DNA of 64,000 nt from Pseudomonadales bacterium (GTDB lineage: Bacteria; Pseudomonadota; Gammaproteobacteria; Pseudomonadales; Porticoccaceae), in the NCBI GenBank assembly GCA_024234435.1, contig JACKOF010000003.1, positions 186,001-250,000 of the forward strand. The letters are read 5' to 3'. Within the stretch, counting starts at the first letter, position 1, and every line of letters starts with the position of its first letter. The notes under the pieces are model-generated. The model searched no databases. It had not been told where the DNA came from and was given only the letters and a program-made list of their open reading frames with translations. Positions 25,602 through 35,318 of the stretch are shown here, piece by piece. The translations under genes were made by a program, and so were the position numbers.

Positions 25602-26681
25602 ATGACTAACCAACTGCTTCACAGACTACTACTGGACAACCTGAGCACCGCTGTCGTGCTACTGAATGACGAAATGGATATTTGTTTCCTGAACTCTGCC
25701 GCCGAGACATTACTGGAAACCAGTGCCCAGCGATTACTGGGGCAACCTGTTTCACTGATTCTCGATAGCTCAGAAAATACTCTCGACTCGCTGAACAGCT
25801 CGCTGCAGGACAACCACCCTTTCACCCAGCGATTGGCCACCATTTTACTCCCTGGACATAAACCGGTTAAGGCGGACCTTACCGCCACACCATTAAACTC
25901 TGAACAAAGGCCAATGCTATTACTGGAGATGCAACCAATGGATCGCGTCGTGCGAATCAACCGTGAGGAAGCGCTCATATCCATTCATAACACCACCCGT
26001 AACCTTGTTTCAGGACTGGCCCACGAGATCAAAAATCCGCTGGGGGGTATCCGCGGAGCCGCTCAACTGCTCTCCGAAGAAATCAAGGATCAGACAGAAC
26101 TGCTGGAATACACCGAGATCATCACGGCCGAAACCAACCGCCTCTGCAACCTTGTTGATCGCTTACTCGGCCCTATTAGCCCACTGGAATTCAAGGCACT
26201 CAATATCCACGAAATACTCGAACATATTATTCTGTTAACCGAGGCAGAGACTCGTGGCAGTATTAACCTGGCTCGTAATTACGACCCCAGCATTCCGGAA
26301 TTAAATGGCGATCGAGAGCAACTGATTCAGGCGATGCTGAATATCGTCCGCAACGCAACCAGAGCACTGAAAAGCCAGGAGAATGCAGCACCCAAGATCG
26401 AATTTGTTACCCGCATTCAACGACACTTCACTATTGGAAAGATCTATCACCGGGCAGTTTGCCGGGTTGATATTATCGATAACGGCCCCGGTATTCCCGA
26501 GGATATTACTGACCGTATTTTCTTCCCGATGATTAGCGGTCACGCAGAAGGCAGCGGACTGGGGCTACCCATCGCGCAGTCGCTACTCAATCTGCACAAA
26601 GGACTAATTGAATGTAAAAGCAGGCCCGGCAAGACATGTTTCTCGCTGTATTTGCCACTGCAAAATGGAGACTCAGAATGA
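25602..26681 (+). CDS. glnL: nitrogen regulation sensor kinase NtrB
   Basis: 359 residues from ATG at 25602, which aligns with E. coli NtrB (M-T-N-Q-L-L at the N-terminus, then a PAS domain to about 115). In-frame starts upstream (25476, 25557) would extend the protein past the NtrC operator region and lack homology. H-box: L-V-S-G-L-A-H-E-I-K-N-P-L-G-G-I-R-G-A-A-Q-L-L; N-box N-I-V-R-N-A-T-R-A; G-boxes D-N-G-P-G-I and G-S-G-L-G-L-P. Soluble; it phosphorylates or dephosphorylates NtrC under PII control. Its TGA overlaps the glnG ATG. Confidence 0.95.
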   Translation: MTNQLLHRLLLDNLSTAVVLLNDEMDICFLNSAAETLLETSAQRLLGQPVSLILDSSENTLDSLNSSLQDNHPFTQRLATILLPGHKPVKADLTATPLNSEQRPMLLLEMQPMDRVVRINREEALISIHNTTRNLVSGLAHEIKNPLGGIRGAAQLLSEEIKDQTELLEYTEIITAETNRLCNLVDRLLGPISPLEFKALNIHEILEHIILLTEAETRGSINLARNYDPSIPELNGDREQLIQAMLNIVRNATRALKSQENAAPKIEFVTRIQRHFTIGKIYHRAVCRVDIIDNGPGIPEDITDRIFFPMISGHAEGSGLGLPIAQSLLNLHKGLIECKSRPGKTCFSLYLPLQNGDSE

Positions 26682-28099
26682 CTTCCACTGTCTGGATCGT
26701 CGACGATGACCGATCAATTCGCTGGGTAATGGAAAAGGCCCTGCAAAAAACAGCGCTCGAAGTCCGCAGCTTCGAATCAGCCAATCGTCTTCTTGAGGCC
26801 CTGGATACTGATCAACCAGACACTATTATCAGCGATATTCGCATGCCAGGTATTGATGGTCTGCAAATGCTTGAAAGAATTCACCTCTCAAATCCCGAGC
26901 TCCCGGTTATCATTACCACCGCACACTCAGATCTCGACAGTGCCGTTGCTGCCTACCAGGGCGGCGCTTTCGAATATTTACCAAAACCTTTCGATATCGA
27001 TGAACTAATAGCTGTTACCAATCGAGCAATTACTTTCTCCAGTGAGCAGCGCAACGCCCGCAGCAACATTGCCCAGATAGAATCCAACACCGAAATCATT
27101 GGCGAAGCACCCGCCATGCAGGAAGTATTCCGCGCTATCGGCCGCCTTTCACACTCGAATATCACGGTACTAATCAATGGTGAATCAGGCACGGGAAAAG
27201 AATTGGTTGCCCAGGCATTGCACAAGCACAGCCCAAGACGTGATTCCAGATTCATCGCGCTCAACATGGCAGCCATACCGCACGACCTGATAGAGTCAGA
27301 ACTTTTTGGCCATGAAAAGGGCGCCTTCACAGGTGCCAGTCAGCGACGTATTGGCCGTTTCGAACAAGCTGATGGAGGCACTCTGTTCCTTGACGAAATT
27401 GGTGATATGCCCGCAGAGGCGCAAACCCGCTTGTTGCGGGTGCTCGCTGATGGGGAGTTTTATCGTGTCGGCGGGCATGTACCCGTGCAAGCCAATGTGC
27501 GCATCATTGCCGCAACCCATCAAAACCTCGAACAACTGGTCGCTGAAAACCGTTTCCGGGAAGATTTATTTCACCGCCTGAACGTTATCCGCATACACCT
27601 GCCCAAACTTGCCGACCGCCGCGAAGATATCCCGCAGCTGATTCGACATTTTTTCCAGATCGCAGCAAAAGAGCTGGGTATGGAGCCAAAAGTACTGGCG
27701 CCAAATGTAGAAAACTATCTGCAGCAACAGCCCTGGCATGGTAATGTTCGTCAACTGCAAAATACCTGTCGCTGGTTAACAGTGATGGCATCCGGGCGTG
27801 AAGTTCACATGGACGACCTGCCGCCGGAACTGAAAAACCAGCCGGAACAGGCAGCGAACCTGCCCACCATACAGAGTAACTGGCAACAACAATTGCGTCA
27901 GTGGATAGACCGCGAACTGGCAGCAGGCAAAAATCATATTCTTCATACTGCTGTACCGGACTTTGAACGCACCGTCATCGAAGCGGCCTTGCACCACACC
28001 AAAGGCAGAAAAAAAGATGCAGCCGAGTTACTCGGGTGGGGACGAAACACCCTGACAAGGAAACTAAAGGAACTGGATATGGGTGGAGAGGAAAACTAA
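26678..28099 (+). CDS. glnG: nitrogen regulation response regulator NtrC (sigma-54 activator)
   Basis: 473 residues from the ATG overlapping the glnL stop (ATGA). Receiver with D-D-D and phosphoacceptor Asp in I-I-S-D-I-R-M-P; AAA+ domain with Walker A G-E-S-G-T-G-K-E, the GAFTGA sigma-54 contact loop, and Walker B G-T-L-F-L-D-E; C-terminal Fis-type HTH (K-D-A-A-E-L-L-G-W-G-R-N-T-L-T-R-K). It is a complete enhancer-binding protein, unlike the short regulator at 3587. It probably acts on the two NtrC sites described above. Confidence 0.97.
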   Translation: MTSTVWIVDDDRSIRWVMEKALQKTALEVRSFESANRLLEALDTDQPDTIISDIRMPGIDGLQMLERIHLSNPELPVIITTAHSDLDSAVAAYQGGAFEYLPKPFDIDELIAVTNRAITFSSEQRNARSNIAQIESNTEIIGEAPAMQEVFRAIGRLSHSNITVLINGESGTGKELVAQALHKHSPRRDSRFIALNMAAIPHDLIESELFGHEKGAFTGASQRRIGRFEQADGGTLFLDEIGDMPAEAQTRLLRVLADGEFYRVGGHVPVQANVRIIAATHQNLEQLVAENRFREDLFHRLNVIRIHLPKLADRREDIPQLIRHFFQIAAKELGMEPKVLAPNVENYLQQQPWHGNVRQLQNTCRWLTVMASGREVHMDDLPPELKNQPEQAANLPTIQSNWQQQLRQWIDRELAAGKNHILHTAVPDFERTVIEAALHHTKGRKKDAAELLGWGRNTLTRKLKELDMGGEEN

Positions 28100-28112
28100 A
28101 TCACTAAAAAAA

Positions 28113-29450
28113 CTACAATATGTCAGCCAACACTTTACTCCATAGATACTCTGAGTAACGTGTTGCGGTACCACTATTAACTTTTTGAATATGCTTTCTT
28201 GCTTTATCCGTATTCCCATCCAACCAATAAAAATAAGCTGTATAAAAGTAAGCCTCTGTTTTTTCGCAACCTGTAATAGCTGCTTTGACCAGCGACTCTC
28301 GTCCAACTACCACATCTCCAGAGCTGAATGCTTTTGTATAATCAAGGATTCTCTGCTGCCATTCATTTTCAGCTTCAAGCTGATTTAACAACACTGGAGG
28401 ATACTCTTGTCCAGTAATCCCCGCTATCCAGCGGGTACGTAACTCCACAAGTATATTATTGCCATACAACTCCCTGTACCTGAGTAGATGTTTAAAAGCT
28501 GCTTGTTTCTTCCCAGAGAACAAAGCATGCAAAGCCTGCCCTTCATAACCACCAATATCATCAAATTCCACCACAAGCTGTTCCGCAAGAGGTGAAATTT
28601 CGTTAAAAAACCCCATATGTAACGCCGCATCGAACAAGTGCCCTGTCGACCAAGCATCTTCTTGAATTTGATGGGCTTTTTTGGCTTCGCTATATGCAAG
28701 AGGGAACAATCCCAAACGTAAATATTGGAGGCTTGTAGTATCCGTATAGATTTGCTTGGTTTTATCCTTTGCCGCAGCTTTTGCCATATAGCGGACAGAG
28801 GCTTTCAGCAAAGTACGTTCATCGTAAACACACTCAGTCCCTTCCGCGATACTATTAATCCTACTACCCAGATCAAACAGATATGGCGGGTAATTCGGGG
28901 CTAGTTGCAAAGCTCTTTGAGATGCAGCAGCAGCTAACCAATATTTCTCTTGCCGCGAATATAAATCGGACAACATACCCCATACAACATCAGACCTTGG
29001 TTGATAAACAAGAATTGTCTGAAGCAAATCGATAAGTTCATGATGATCTGCTCCTGCATCCATTTTAAAAAAAAATTTCAATAACTCTGGGTGACTAAGA
29101 GTTACCTTTATAAGAGGATGTAATTTTAAGTACGCAGCTCTAACTTCTTCTGTTACAGACTTATCAACAAGCATCGCTTTCTGAAAGACTGCTTGATAGT
29201 AAGATTTTTGAATCAAAATATTATCGGGATGTCTATCAAGTGCTTTTTTATATTCTGATACAGCCTCTGTTAATAAAGCGGGCTCCTTACGCTGATTCAG
29301 CTGCATCATGATTTCATCGCCTTTCCTAGCATGATCAAATCCGCTTAACACAAGCTCCTGACTGCTTATCACCCGCTTGTCGGTCGAATCAGCGTACGCT
29401 ACTACCGACAAGCCTAGTAACAATAGGAGTAAAAAATCCCTTTTTTTCAC
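28113..29450 (-). CDS. exported TPR-like protein, partner of the transglutaminase-like protein
   Basis: 445 residues from GTG at 29450, chosen because AGGTGG lies 5 bases before it and the protein then begins M-K-K-R-D-F followed by a hydrophobic run, a clean signal peptide ending near A-Y-A-D. A GTG at 29459 directly after the upstream stop is the alternative. The rest is helical with TPR-like units (E-A-V-S-E-Y-K-K-A-L-D-R-H-P-D-N; A-A-S-Q-R-A-L-Q-L-A-P-N-Y). No catalytic motif is seen. It is coupled to the transglutaminase-like gene (stop at 29460) and shares its AT-rich composition, so the two probably work together in the periplasm. I do not recognise a named family. Confidence 0.8.
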   Translation of the reverse strand: MKKRDFLLLLLLGLSVVAYADSTDKRVISSQELVLSGFDHARKGDEIMMQLNQRKEPALLTEAVSEYKKALDRHPDNILIQKSYYQAVFQKAMLVDKSVTEEVRAAYLKLHPLIKVTLSHPELLKFFFKMDAGADHHELIDLLQTILVYQPRSDVVWGMLSDLYSRQEKYWLAAAASQRALQLAPNYPPYLFDLGSRINSIAEGTECVYDERTLLKASVRYMAKAAAKDKTKQIYTDTTSLQYLRLGLFPLAYSEAKKAHQIQEDAWSTGHLFDAALHMGFFNEISPLAEQLVVEFDDIGGYEGQALHALFSGKKQAAFKHLLRYRELYGNNILVELRTRWIAGITGQEYPPVLLNQLEAENEWQQRILDYTKAFSSGDVVVGRESLVKAAITGCEKTEAYFYTAYFYWLDGNTDKARKHIQKVNSGTATRYSEYLWSKVLADIL

Positions 29451-29459
29451 AGCATCCAC

Positions 29460-31661
29460 CTAAAACTCGTAACCTAACCGTTTTGCTTTTTCAAAAGATT
29501 TTTCAGACTCTTCCAAATCACCGCTAAACCCTTGCACAACCCCAAGTGTGTACCAAGCCTCAGCACTATTACTATCCATTTTAACCGCTTTTTCAGCCGG
29601 CTTGAGGGCTCTGTTGAACTCCCCTATATTAATTTGGTAACGAGCCAAACCTAAGAGATAAACAAATGAGTTATCACCGTGAGCTCTTTTAACATCTTCC
29701 AACACTTCCTCTTCATTTCGAACTTTATCGAACTGCAATGCAACAACCCAGCCCCCTAACTCTGGAATTTTAACTGTCGAATTGTAAAAGTTTTCATATT
29801 CCTTGACAGAAAGATCTAGCTTAGGGCGAGTGTATTTAACTTTAACAACGTAATCGGAAGCATCATAAAAACCCTCCTGCTCAATTAAAAAATATCCTTT
29901 CCCTGCTCCCTCAGCCGATGCCACAACTGCAGTGACTCTATTTTCAGGTGCTTCGAACCGGACATTCATACTTAAAGTGATATTGTAAGGGTTAATATAC
30001 CGATTAATTCTGGACTCAGGCGTCTGCATACCTCTATTCGCTCCAAAAAAACTAAGTAACTGAGAGGCAGAGGCTCCGAGCCTAATCAATTCTTCAGGAT
30101 CATCCAGCTCATCAAAACTAAATCGGGCCACTATTTCAACAGGGTTAAAAATGTTATCCGCATTGTTGACTTCTGCCGTTAAACTATATTGCCCATTGTC
30201 TTCAAAGATCGTGGATAAAAGTTGTTTTAGTTCTGTATTCCTATTAGTACTCCTTTGCCACCAATTGCGTGTAAATTCCTCAAAAATCCCTGAGTGGGAA
30301 ACAGAAACCTCCGCAATGATCTGGGAACCAATAACTCTATAAACTAAATCGATATGCCCTGTGTTTTCAGTATCTTTTTGCTCAATATTTCTCAACTCGC
30401 CGCCAGCCCCATCCACAATAAACGCTGGCTGACCAGACAGATACTTTGACACACCAGGGAAAAGGGCTCTATCTCCAGTGCTATCCATCCAAATTTCCTG
30501 ATGCTCGCTCGTTGCAGGAATCCACACCATCACATGATCAAAAAAAACATCCACTAATCCAGTATCTGATTTTCCACTGGCTGGGGTCTGGACAAGAACA
30601 GGATACGCTTCCACACCTAACCCTTTTAACAGCGCTAAAGCAAGCGTTGTCTGGTCCTTACAATCTCCATACCCGTTGTGAAGTGTTTCGTTTGGGCTGT
30701 GAGGATCGTATCCGCCCCGTCCCAAGTGGGCCGAAATATAACGTACATTATTTTCTAGATATTCATAAACAGCTCTAATTTTTGTTATATCGTTTCCATT
30801 TTCGACAGACTTAAGCTGTTTAATCACTTTTTCTAACTCAGCAGTACTACCTAATTTCCCCTCCACTTTCTTCCAGAACCAACTATCAACTTTTTGCCAA
30901 TCTTTAGTATTCGAACTCTTAATTGCCAAATACACTTCAGAAAAAGGAGGCATGAAATCTTCTATAGCCACACCGTCAATATTTTTTACTGTCCAGCTTT
31001 TCACACTGTACTGTTTCGAAACGGTAGATTTGGGTGCAACATTCAAACCACCAAAAAGTTGATGCTTCATTTCGATAGAGCTTGGCGTGGTTAATTGATA
31101 TTGATAATTAACAACCGGGTCGGCCCTCCAGCCATTATCTGCCGCACGTCTTTGAAACCAGTGCGGTGTACTTAGATCGCTGTAAACAGTATCTATTGCA
31201 ACCTTTTTGGTCTCTGTCCTGAATTGAAATTCTATTATTGAACCCGGCTCAACTTCGGGCAGGGAAAAAACCATCTCACTTTTCTCATCATAAAAGTTTG
31301 TCCCCGACAACGCCTTAATCTGTATGGCATCAGGTTGAACAGCTTTAAGCTCCCCTTTTGAGTTTAAAACATTCGCAAAATCAATCTCAGCATTCGCATA
31401 ATAATGATTAAAAGAAACATTAATACGCCCATAATCTCGGGCAGCTATGAGATCATTGATCTGTATAGAGTAATAGCGCTCTCGTATCCATGTTCCATTC
31501 TCCTCGAGACGGCTTTTTTGGATCGAGTACAGAATATTAGCCCCTGTAGCTCCCGTAACTGTAGTTTGATCTTTTAACTCTGGAGCAAGGCGCTGGTTCG
31601 CAATACAGGAGTGACAATATAGATATGCCAGAAAAAAGAATAAAAAAAACCGTATGAACAT
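29460..31661 (-). CDS. exported DUF3857/transglutaminase-like protein with C-terminal TPR
   Basis: 733 residues. Signal peptide, then a DUF3857 domain (about 50-230), a transglutaminase-like core with Cys334 in G-Y-G-D-C-K-D-Q, His in F-D-H-V-M-V-W-I and Asp in W-M-D-S-T-G-D, a beta-rich domain, and a TPR-like tail (A-L-K-P-A-E-K-A-V-K-M-D-S-N-S-A-E-A-W-Y). The catalytic triad is complete, so peptidase or cross-linking activity is possible. Family members are periplasmic or envelope proteins with no established substrate. The gene is much AT-richer than the ntrC and yebC genes flanking the pair, suggesting lateral transfer. Confidence 0.88.
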   Translation of the reverse strand: MFIRFFLFFFLAYLYCHSCIANQRLAPELKDQTTVTGATGANILYSIQKSRLEENGTWIRERYYSIQINDLIAARDYGRINVSFNHYYANAEIDFANVLNSKGELKAVQPDAIQIKALSGTNFYDEKSEMVFSLPEVEPGSIIEFQFRTETKKVAIDTVYSDLSTPHWFQRRAADNGWRADPVVNYQYQLTTPSSIEMKHQLFGGLNVAPKSTVSKQYSVKSWTVKNIDGVAIEDFMPPFSEVYLAIKSSNTKDWQKVDSWFWKKVEGKLGSTAELEKVIKQLKSVENGNDITKIRAVYEYLENNVRYISAHLGRGGYDPHSPNETLHNGYGDCKDQTTLALALLKGLGVEAYPVLVQTPASGKSDTGLVDVFFDHVMVWIPATSEHQEIWMDSTGDRALFPGVSKYLSGQPAFIVDGAGGELRNIEQKDTENTGHIDLVYRVIGSQIIAEVSVSHSGIFEEFTRNWWQRSTNRNTELKQLLSTIFEDNGQYSLTAEVNNADNIFNPVEIVARFSFDELDDPEELIRLGASASQLLSFFGANRGMQTPESRINRYINPYNITLSMNVRFEAPENRVTAVVASAEGAGKGYFLIEQEGFYDASDYVVKVKYTRPKLDLSVKEYENFYNSTVKIPELGGWVVALQFDKVRNEEEVLEDVKRAHGDNSFVYLLGLARYQINIGEFNRALKPAEKAVKMDSNSAEAWYTLGVVQGFSGDLEESEKSFEKAKRLGYEF

Positions 31662-31865
31662 TTAACTATCCCTATCAAATTTCGCTCTCTAAACACTGGC
31701 GCGTTTACTGCCTTTACAACCATCGGGCGAGTCTACAGACAGCCTTAAAGTAAGCACTCACGCATTGCCAACATCCGCAGCAGTCTTCTATGCAAATTCA
31801 TCGAAGATAACGATACCTTTTACTACCTTTATATTAAAAAACAATAATAAATGTTAAACAAGAAA

Positions 31866-31897
31866 AAGGCGGCTCCGTCACCGGAGCCGCCTTTTTT
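31866..31897. terminator. bidirectional intrinsic terminator
   Basis: Perfect 12-bp stem 31866-31877 / 31882-31893 with TCAC loop, T-run to 31897 on the + strand and an A-run at 31863-31867 that gives a T-run on the - strand. On the - strand it ends the yebC-side transcript, 15 bases after the 87-residue gene stop. Confidence 0.9.
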
Positions 31898-31912
31898 ATG
31901 ATAAGCGAAAAA

Positions 31913-32176
31913 TTACGCTTTTGGCTCTTCTTCCGCTGATGGCACTTCTTCAGCAGCTTCCTCAACAATCTCTTCAGCAGTTGCTTCTTCTGCCACTTCC
32001 TCAACAGCTTCAGGTTCCGGCTCGGCAGGTGCAGCAACTTTAATCAGCCCTTCTGCCAACAAAATTTTGACTTTGTCTTCAGCATTAACCCACTTCTTGT
32101 CAGTACCTTTAACCGCGTAACGACCAGAACGCTTTTGGTAAACTGTATAGTCGTCAGTTTTCTTGATTACTTTCAT
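31913..32176 (-). CDS. small conserved protein with basic N-terminal domain and acidic tail
   Basis: 87 residues with AGGAG before the ATG. Residues 1-48 look like a folded basic domain (M-K-V-I-K-K-T-D-D-Y-T-V-Y-Q-K-R-S-G-R-Y-A-V-K-G). Residues 50-87 are a low-complexity Glu/Ala/Pro tail (E-E-A-A-E-E-V-P-S-A-E-E-E). The N-terminal block resembles a short unnamed gammaproteobacterial family. It takes the place downstream of yebC where ruvC lies in many relatives. Function unknown. Confidence 0.8.
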   Translation of the reverse strand: MKVIKKTDDYTVYQKRSGRYAVKGTDKKWVNAEDKVKILLAEGLIKVAAPAEPEPEAVEEVAEEATAEEIVEEAAEEVPSAEEEPKA

Positions 32177-32228
32177 CGTTATTTCTCCTGTTGATTACTC
32201 GTTGATTTTCATTGTGTTTATCATTTTT

Positions 32229-32978
32229 CTATTCAGACAGCTGATCCATAATCTCATCCGGAATATCAGCATTGGTATAAACATTCTGCACATCATCCAG
32301 ATCTTCCAGCGAATCAATCAGCGCCAGTGTTTTTTCTGCATTATCCTTGTCAAGAGGAACGGTGGTTGAAGCCAGCATGGTCACTTCAGCATTTTCTGCT
32401 TCCAGCCCTGCAACCTTCAAAGCATCTCTGACTGCGGCAAAGTCTTCCCATGCTGTCAGCACATCAATAGAGCCGTCATCGTTGGCAACAACATCTTCGG
32501 CACCCGCTTCCAGAGCAATCTCCATAATCTGATCTTCATCCGCACCGGGAGCATAACTAATCTGCCCAGTGCGGGTGAACAGGTAGGCAACTGAACCGTC
32601 TGTGCCAAGATTACCTCCCCGTTTGGTAAAGGCATGACGGACATCGGACACCGTTCGATTACGGTTATCACTCAGGCATTCAACCAGTACGGCAATACCG
32701 CCAGCGCCATAGCCTTCATACGTAATTTCTTCGTAATTGTCGCCTTCACCAGCACCGGCACCACGGGCAATCGCTTTATCGATCGTATCCCGCTTCATGT
32801 TGGAGCCTAGCGCTTTATCCACCGCTGCGCGCAACCGCGGGTTATCTTCCGGGGCAGGTCCACCCTCTTTTGCCGCAACGACCAGTTCTCGAATCAACTT
32901 GGTAAAAATCTTACCCCGTTTGGCGTCCTGGGCGGCCTTGCGGTGTTTGATATTGGCCCATTTACTGTGTCCAGCCAT
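32229..32978 (-). CDS. yebC: YebC/PmpR family regulator (probable translation or transcription factor)
   Basis: 249 residues, the family length. It begins M-A-G-H-S-K-W-A-N-I-K-H-R-K-A-A-Q-D, the signature of the family, followed by the three-domain TACO1-like fold (G-Y-G-P-G/A-G-x-A and T-D-N-R-N-R-T equivalents: S-D-N-R-N-R-T-V-S-D-V-R). Family members act as transcription regulators (PmpR) or relieve ribosome stalling at prolines. Downstream of aspS as in E. coli and Pseudomonas. Confidence 0.95.
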   Translation of the reverse strand: MAGHSKWANIKHRKAAQDAKRGKIFTKLIRELVVAAKEGGPAPEDNPRLRAAVDKALGSNMKRDTIDKAIARGAGAGEGDNYEEITYEGYGAGGIAVLVECLSDNRNRTVSDVRHAFTKRGGNLGTDGSVAYLFTRTGQISYAPGADEDQIMEIALEAGAEDVVANDDGSIDVLTAWEDFAAVRDALKVAGLEAENAEVTMLASTTVPLDKDNAEKTLALIDSLEDLDDVQNVYTNADIPDEIMDQLSE

Positions 32979-33094
32979 AGTTTTCTCCGAAGAGGGGGGA
33001 TACCTCTAAAATTACTGTGCAGCCCTTGTACTTCGGCATGCCTGTTCAACTTTTAGGCACTCGAACCAAACAGTTTCAGGGTGCCTGTCTTCAA

Positions 33095-34870
33095 TTAGCT
33101 TTCTGCAGGTTTTTCCCGCAATTTAATATTCAGCTCTCGTAGCTGTTTGCTATCCACACTTCCCGGCGCATCAGTCATCACACAAGCAGCTGTCTGTGTT
33201 TTCGGGAAAGCAATGACGTCACGAATGGATTTACTGCCAGTTAACAGCATGATCAATCGATCCAGACCAAATGCCAGGCCACCATGAGGCGGACAACCGT
33301 ATTGCAGGGCATCAATCAAAAAGCCGAACTTCTCGTCAGCTTCTTCATCACTGATACCCAATACGTGGAAAACCGAGCGCTGCATATCAGGGTTGTGGAT
33401 ACGAATGGAGCCACCACCCAGCTCAGTGCCATTAAGTACCATATCATAGGCCTGCGAAAGCGCATTTTCCGGGTCTGCTTTCAGCTCTTCCGGAGTACAG
33501 GCAGGGCGGGTAAAGGGATGATGCAGAGATGTCCAGGCGCCATCATCGGTCTGCTCGAACATCGGGAAGTCCACCACCCACAGTGGTGCCCACTCGGTGG
33601 TGTACAGATTAAGATCTTCGCCCAGCTTGCAACGCAGCGCACCCAGCGCTTCGGATACGACCTTGTTACTGTCAGCACCAAAGAAAATCAAGTCGCCGGT
33701 TTCTGCCCCGGTACGCTCCAGAATGGAGGCACGAACGTCAATGGGCAGGAATTTAACAATGGGAGATTGCAAACCTTCTTCCATATCATTGCGATCATTC
33801 ACTTTGATATAGGCCAGCCCGCGCGCACCATAGATACCGACGAAATCGGTGTATTTATCAATTTGCTTGCGACTGATCAGATCATTGCCCTTAGGTATTT
33901 TCAGTGCCGTTACCCGCCCTTTCGGGTCGTTCGCCGGACCGGAAAACACTTTGAAGTCCACTTCTGTCATCAGATCCTTGATGTCTACCAGTTCGAGAGG
34001 AATACGCAGATCTGGCTTGTCGCTGCCATATCGCGCCATTGCTTCGCTGTAGGGCATGCGCGGAAAATCACCCAGGTCAACATCCAGTACCTGCCTGAAT
34101 ACTGAGCGAATCATTTCCTCGTTAATCGCCATAATCTCTTCTTCTGTGGTGAAGGAGAGCTCCACATCCACCTGGGTAAATTCGGGCTGCCGGTCAGCCC
34201 GTAAATCCTCATCGCGAAAGCACTTGGCAATCTGGTAGTAGCGGTCCATGCCCGACACCATCAACAGTTGTTTGAACAGTTGTGGCGACTGCGGCAGCGC
34301 AAAGAATTTGCCTTCATGGGTACGACTCGGCACCAAATAATCACGTGCGCCCTCTGGCGTAGCTCTGGTCAGAATCGGTGTTTCAATGTCGAGAAATCCG
34401 CGCTCATCAAGATAGTTACGAATCACATTGGTAACCTTGGAGCGAAAACGCAGGTTGTGTTGCATTTCCGGACGGCGCAAGTCCAGATAGCGGTATTTCA
34501 GACGAACGTCTTCGCCTACTTTATTGTGCTCATCCAGCGGGAAAGGTGGCGTATTTGAACTATTAAGAATATTCAGCTCTAGCCCGTAAACTTCAATATC
34601 GCCAGTCGCCATCTCCGGGTTCACGGTTGATTCTGTGCGCGCACGAACACGACCCTTCACTCGCAGTACATATTCACTACGAACCTTATCAGCGGTGGTA
34701 AAGTGTTCTCCGCCATCAGGGTCAAACACTACTTGCACAATGCCCTCACGATCACGCAGGTCGATAAAGATGACACCACCGTGATCACGACGACGATCGA
34801 CCCACCCGCAAAGTGTTACTTCCTGGTCGATGTTGTCCTTATTGAGAACACCGCAATAACTTGAACGCAT
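33095..34870 (-). CDS. aspS: aspartyl-tRNA synthetase
   Basis: 591 residues, bacterial AspRS length. N-terminal OB-fold anticodon domain (V-T-L-C-G-W-V-D-R-R-R-D-H-G-G-V-I-F-I-D-L-R-D), class II motif 2 (F-R-D-E-D-L-R-A-D-R-Q-P-E-F-T-Q-V-D), the bacterial GAD insertion, and motif 3 (G-G-L-A-F-G-L-D-R-L). One base separates its start from the FmdB-like gene's stop, so fmdB-like, aspS and yebC form one - strand operon. Confidence 0.97.
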   Translation of the reverse strand: MRSSYCGVLNKDNIDQEVTLCGWVDRRRDHGGVIFIDLRDREGIVQVVFDPDGGEHFTTADKVRSEYVLRVKGRVRARTESTVNPEMATGDIEVYGLELNILNSSNTPPFPLDEHNKVGEDVRLKYRYLDLRRPEMQHNLRFRSKVTNVIRNYLDERGFLDIETPILTRATPEGARDYLVPSRTHEGKFFALPQSPQLFKQLLMVSGMDRYYQIAKCFRDEDLRADRQPEFTQVDVELSFTTEEEIMAINEEMIRSVFRQVLDVDLGDFPRMPYSEAMARYGSDKPDLRIPLELVDIKDLMTEVDFKVFSGPANDPKGRVTALKIPKGNDLISRKQIDKYTDFVGIYGARGLAYIKVNDRNDMEEGLQSPIVKFLPIDVRASILERTGAETGDLIFFGADSNKVVSEALGALRCKLGEDLNLYTTEWAPLWVVDFPMFEQTDDGAWTSLHHPFTRPACTPEELKADPENALSQAYDMVLNGTELGGGSIRIHNPDMQRSVFHVLGISDEEADEKFGFLIDALQYGCPPHGGLAFGLDRLIMLLTGSKSIRDVIAFPKTQTAACVMTDAPGSVDSKQLRELNIKLREKPAES

Positions 34871-34871
34871 A

Positions 34872-35198
34872 TTATTCCGCCTTTACTGTGGCAGCTTTGC
34901 TACCCTTGTTTTCAGTGGCTCCGCCTTTACCAGCATTATCCTTGCCGACACTGCTATCAGATTTGGCGGATGGAGTTTCCTTGGCAGCGCCATCTCCCGC
35001 CAGATTTTTTTTGCTACCCGTTTTAAAATCGGTTTCGTACCAGCCACCGCCACTCAAGCGAAACGCGCCGGCAGTAACCTGTTTTTTTAACTCAGCTTTT
35101 CCGCACTCGGGGCAATCTACCAGCGGTGCGTCGCTGATCTTCTGAAGTTTCTCCAGCACATGGCTGCAGGATTGGCATTTATATTCATAGATGGGCAT
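34872..35198 (-). CDS. FmdB-family zinc-ribbon protein
   Basis: 108 residues from ATG at 35198 (M-P-I-Y-E-Y-K-C). A C-x-x-C...C-P-E-C zinc ribbon spans about residues 8-40; a G-G-G-W-Y-E-T-D motif follows, and the tail is low-complexity Lys/Ala/Gly/Ser. The family is a small nucleic-acid-associated type with no firm function, typically next to aspS in pseudomonads and relatives. Confidence 0.9.
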   Translation of the reverse strand: MPIYEYKCQSCSHVLEKLQKISDAPLVDCPECGKAELKKQVTAGAFRLSGGGWYETDFKTGSKKNLAGDGAAKETPSAKSDSSVGKDNAGKGGATENKGSKAATVKAE

Positions 35199-35318
35199 CA
35201 ATCAGCACCTACTCAATAAGTTCTTTCAGTTGGCTCAAACCGGCAGAGTGCCGGAAAGCGGCGCATTATACAGTACAGGTGGCAGCGCTTGAAGGTGCTT
35301 ATGCCGCGATTTTTAGGA

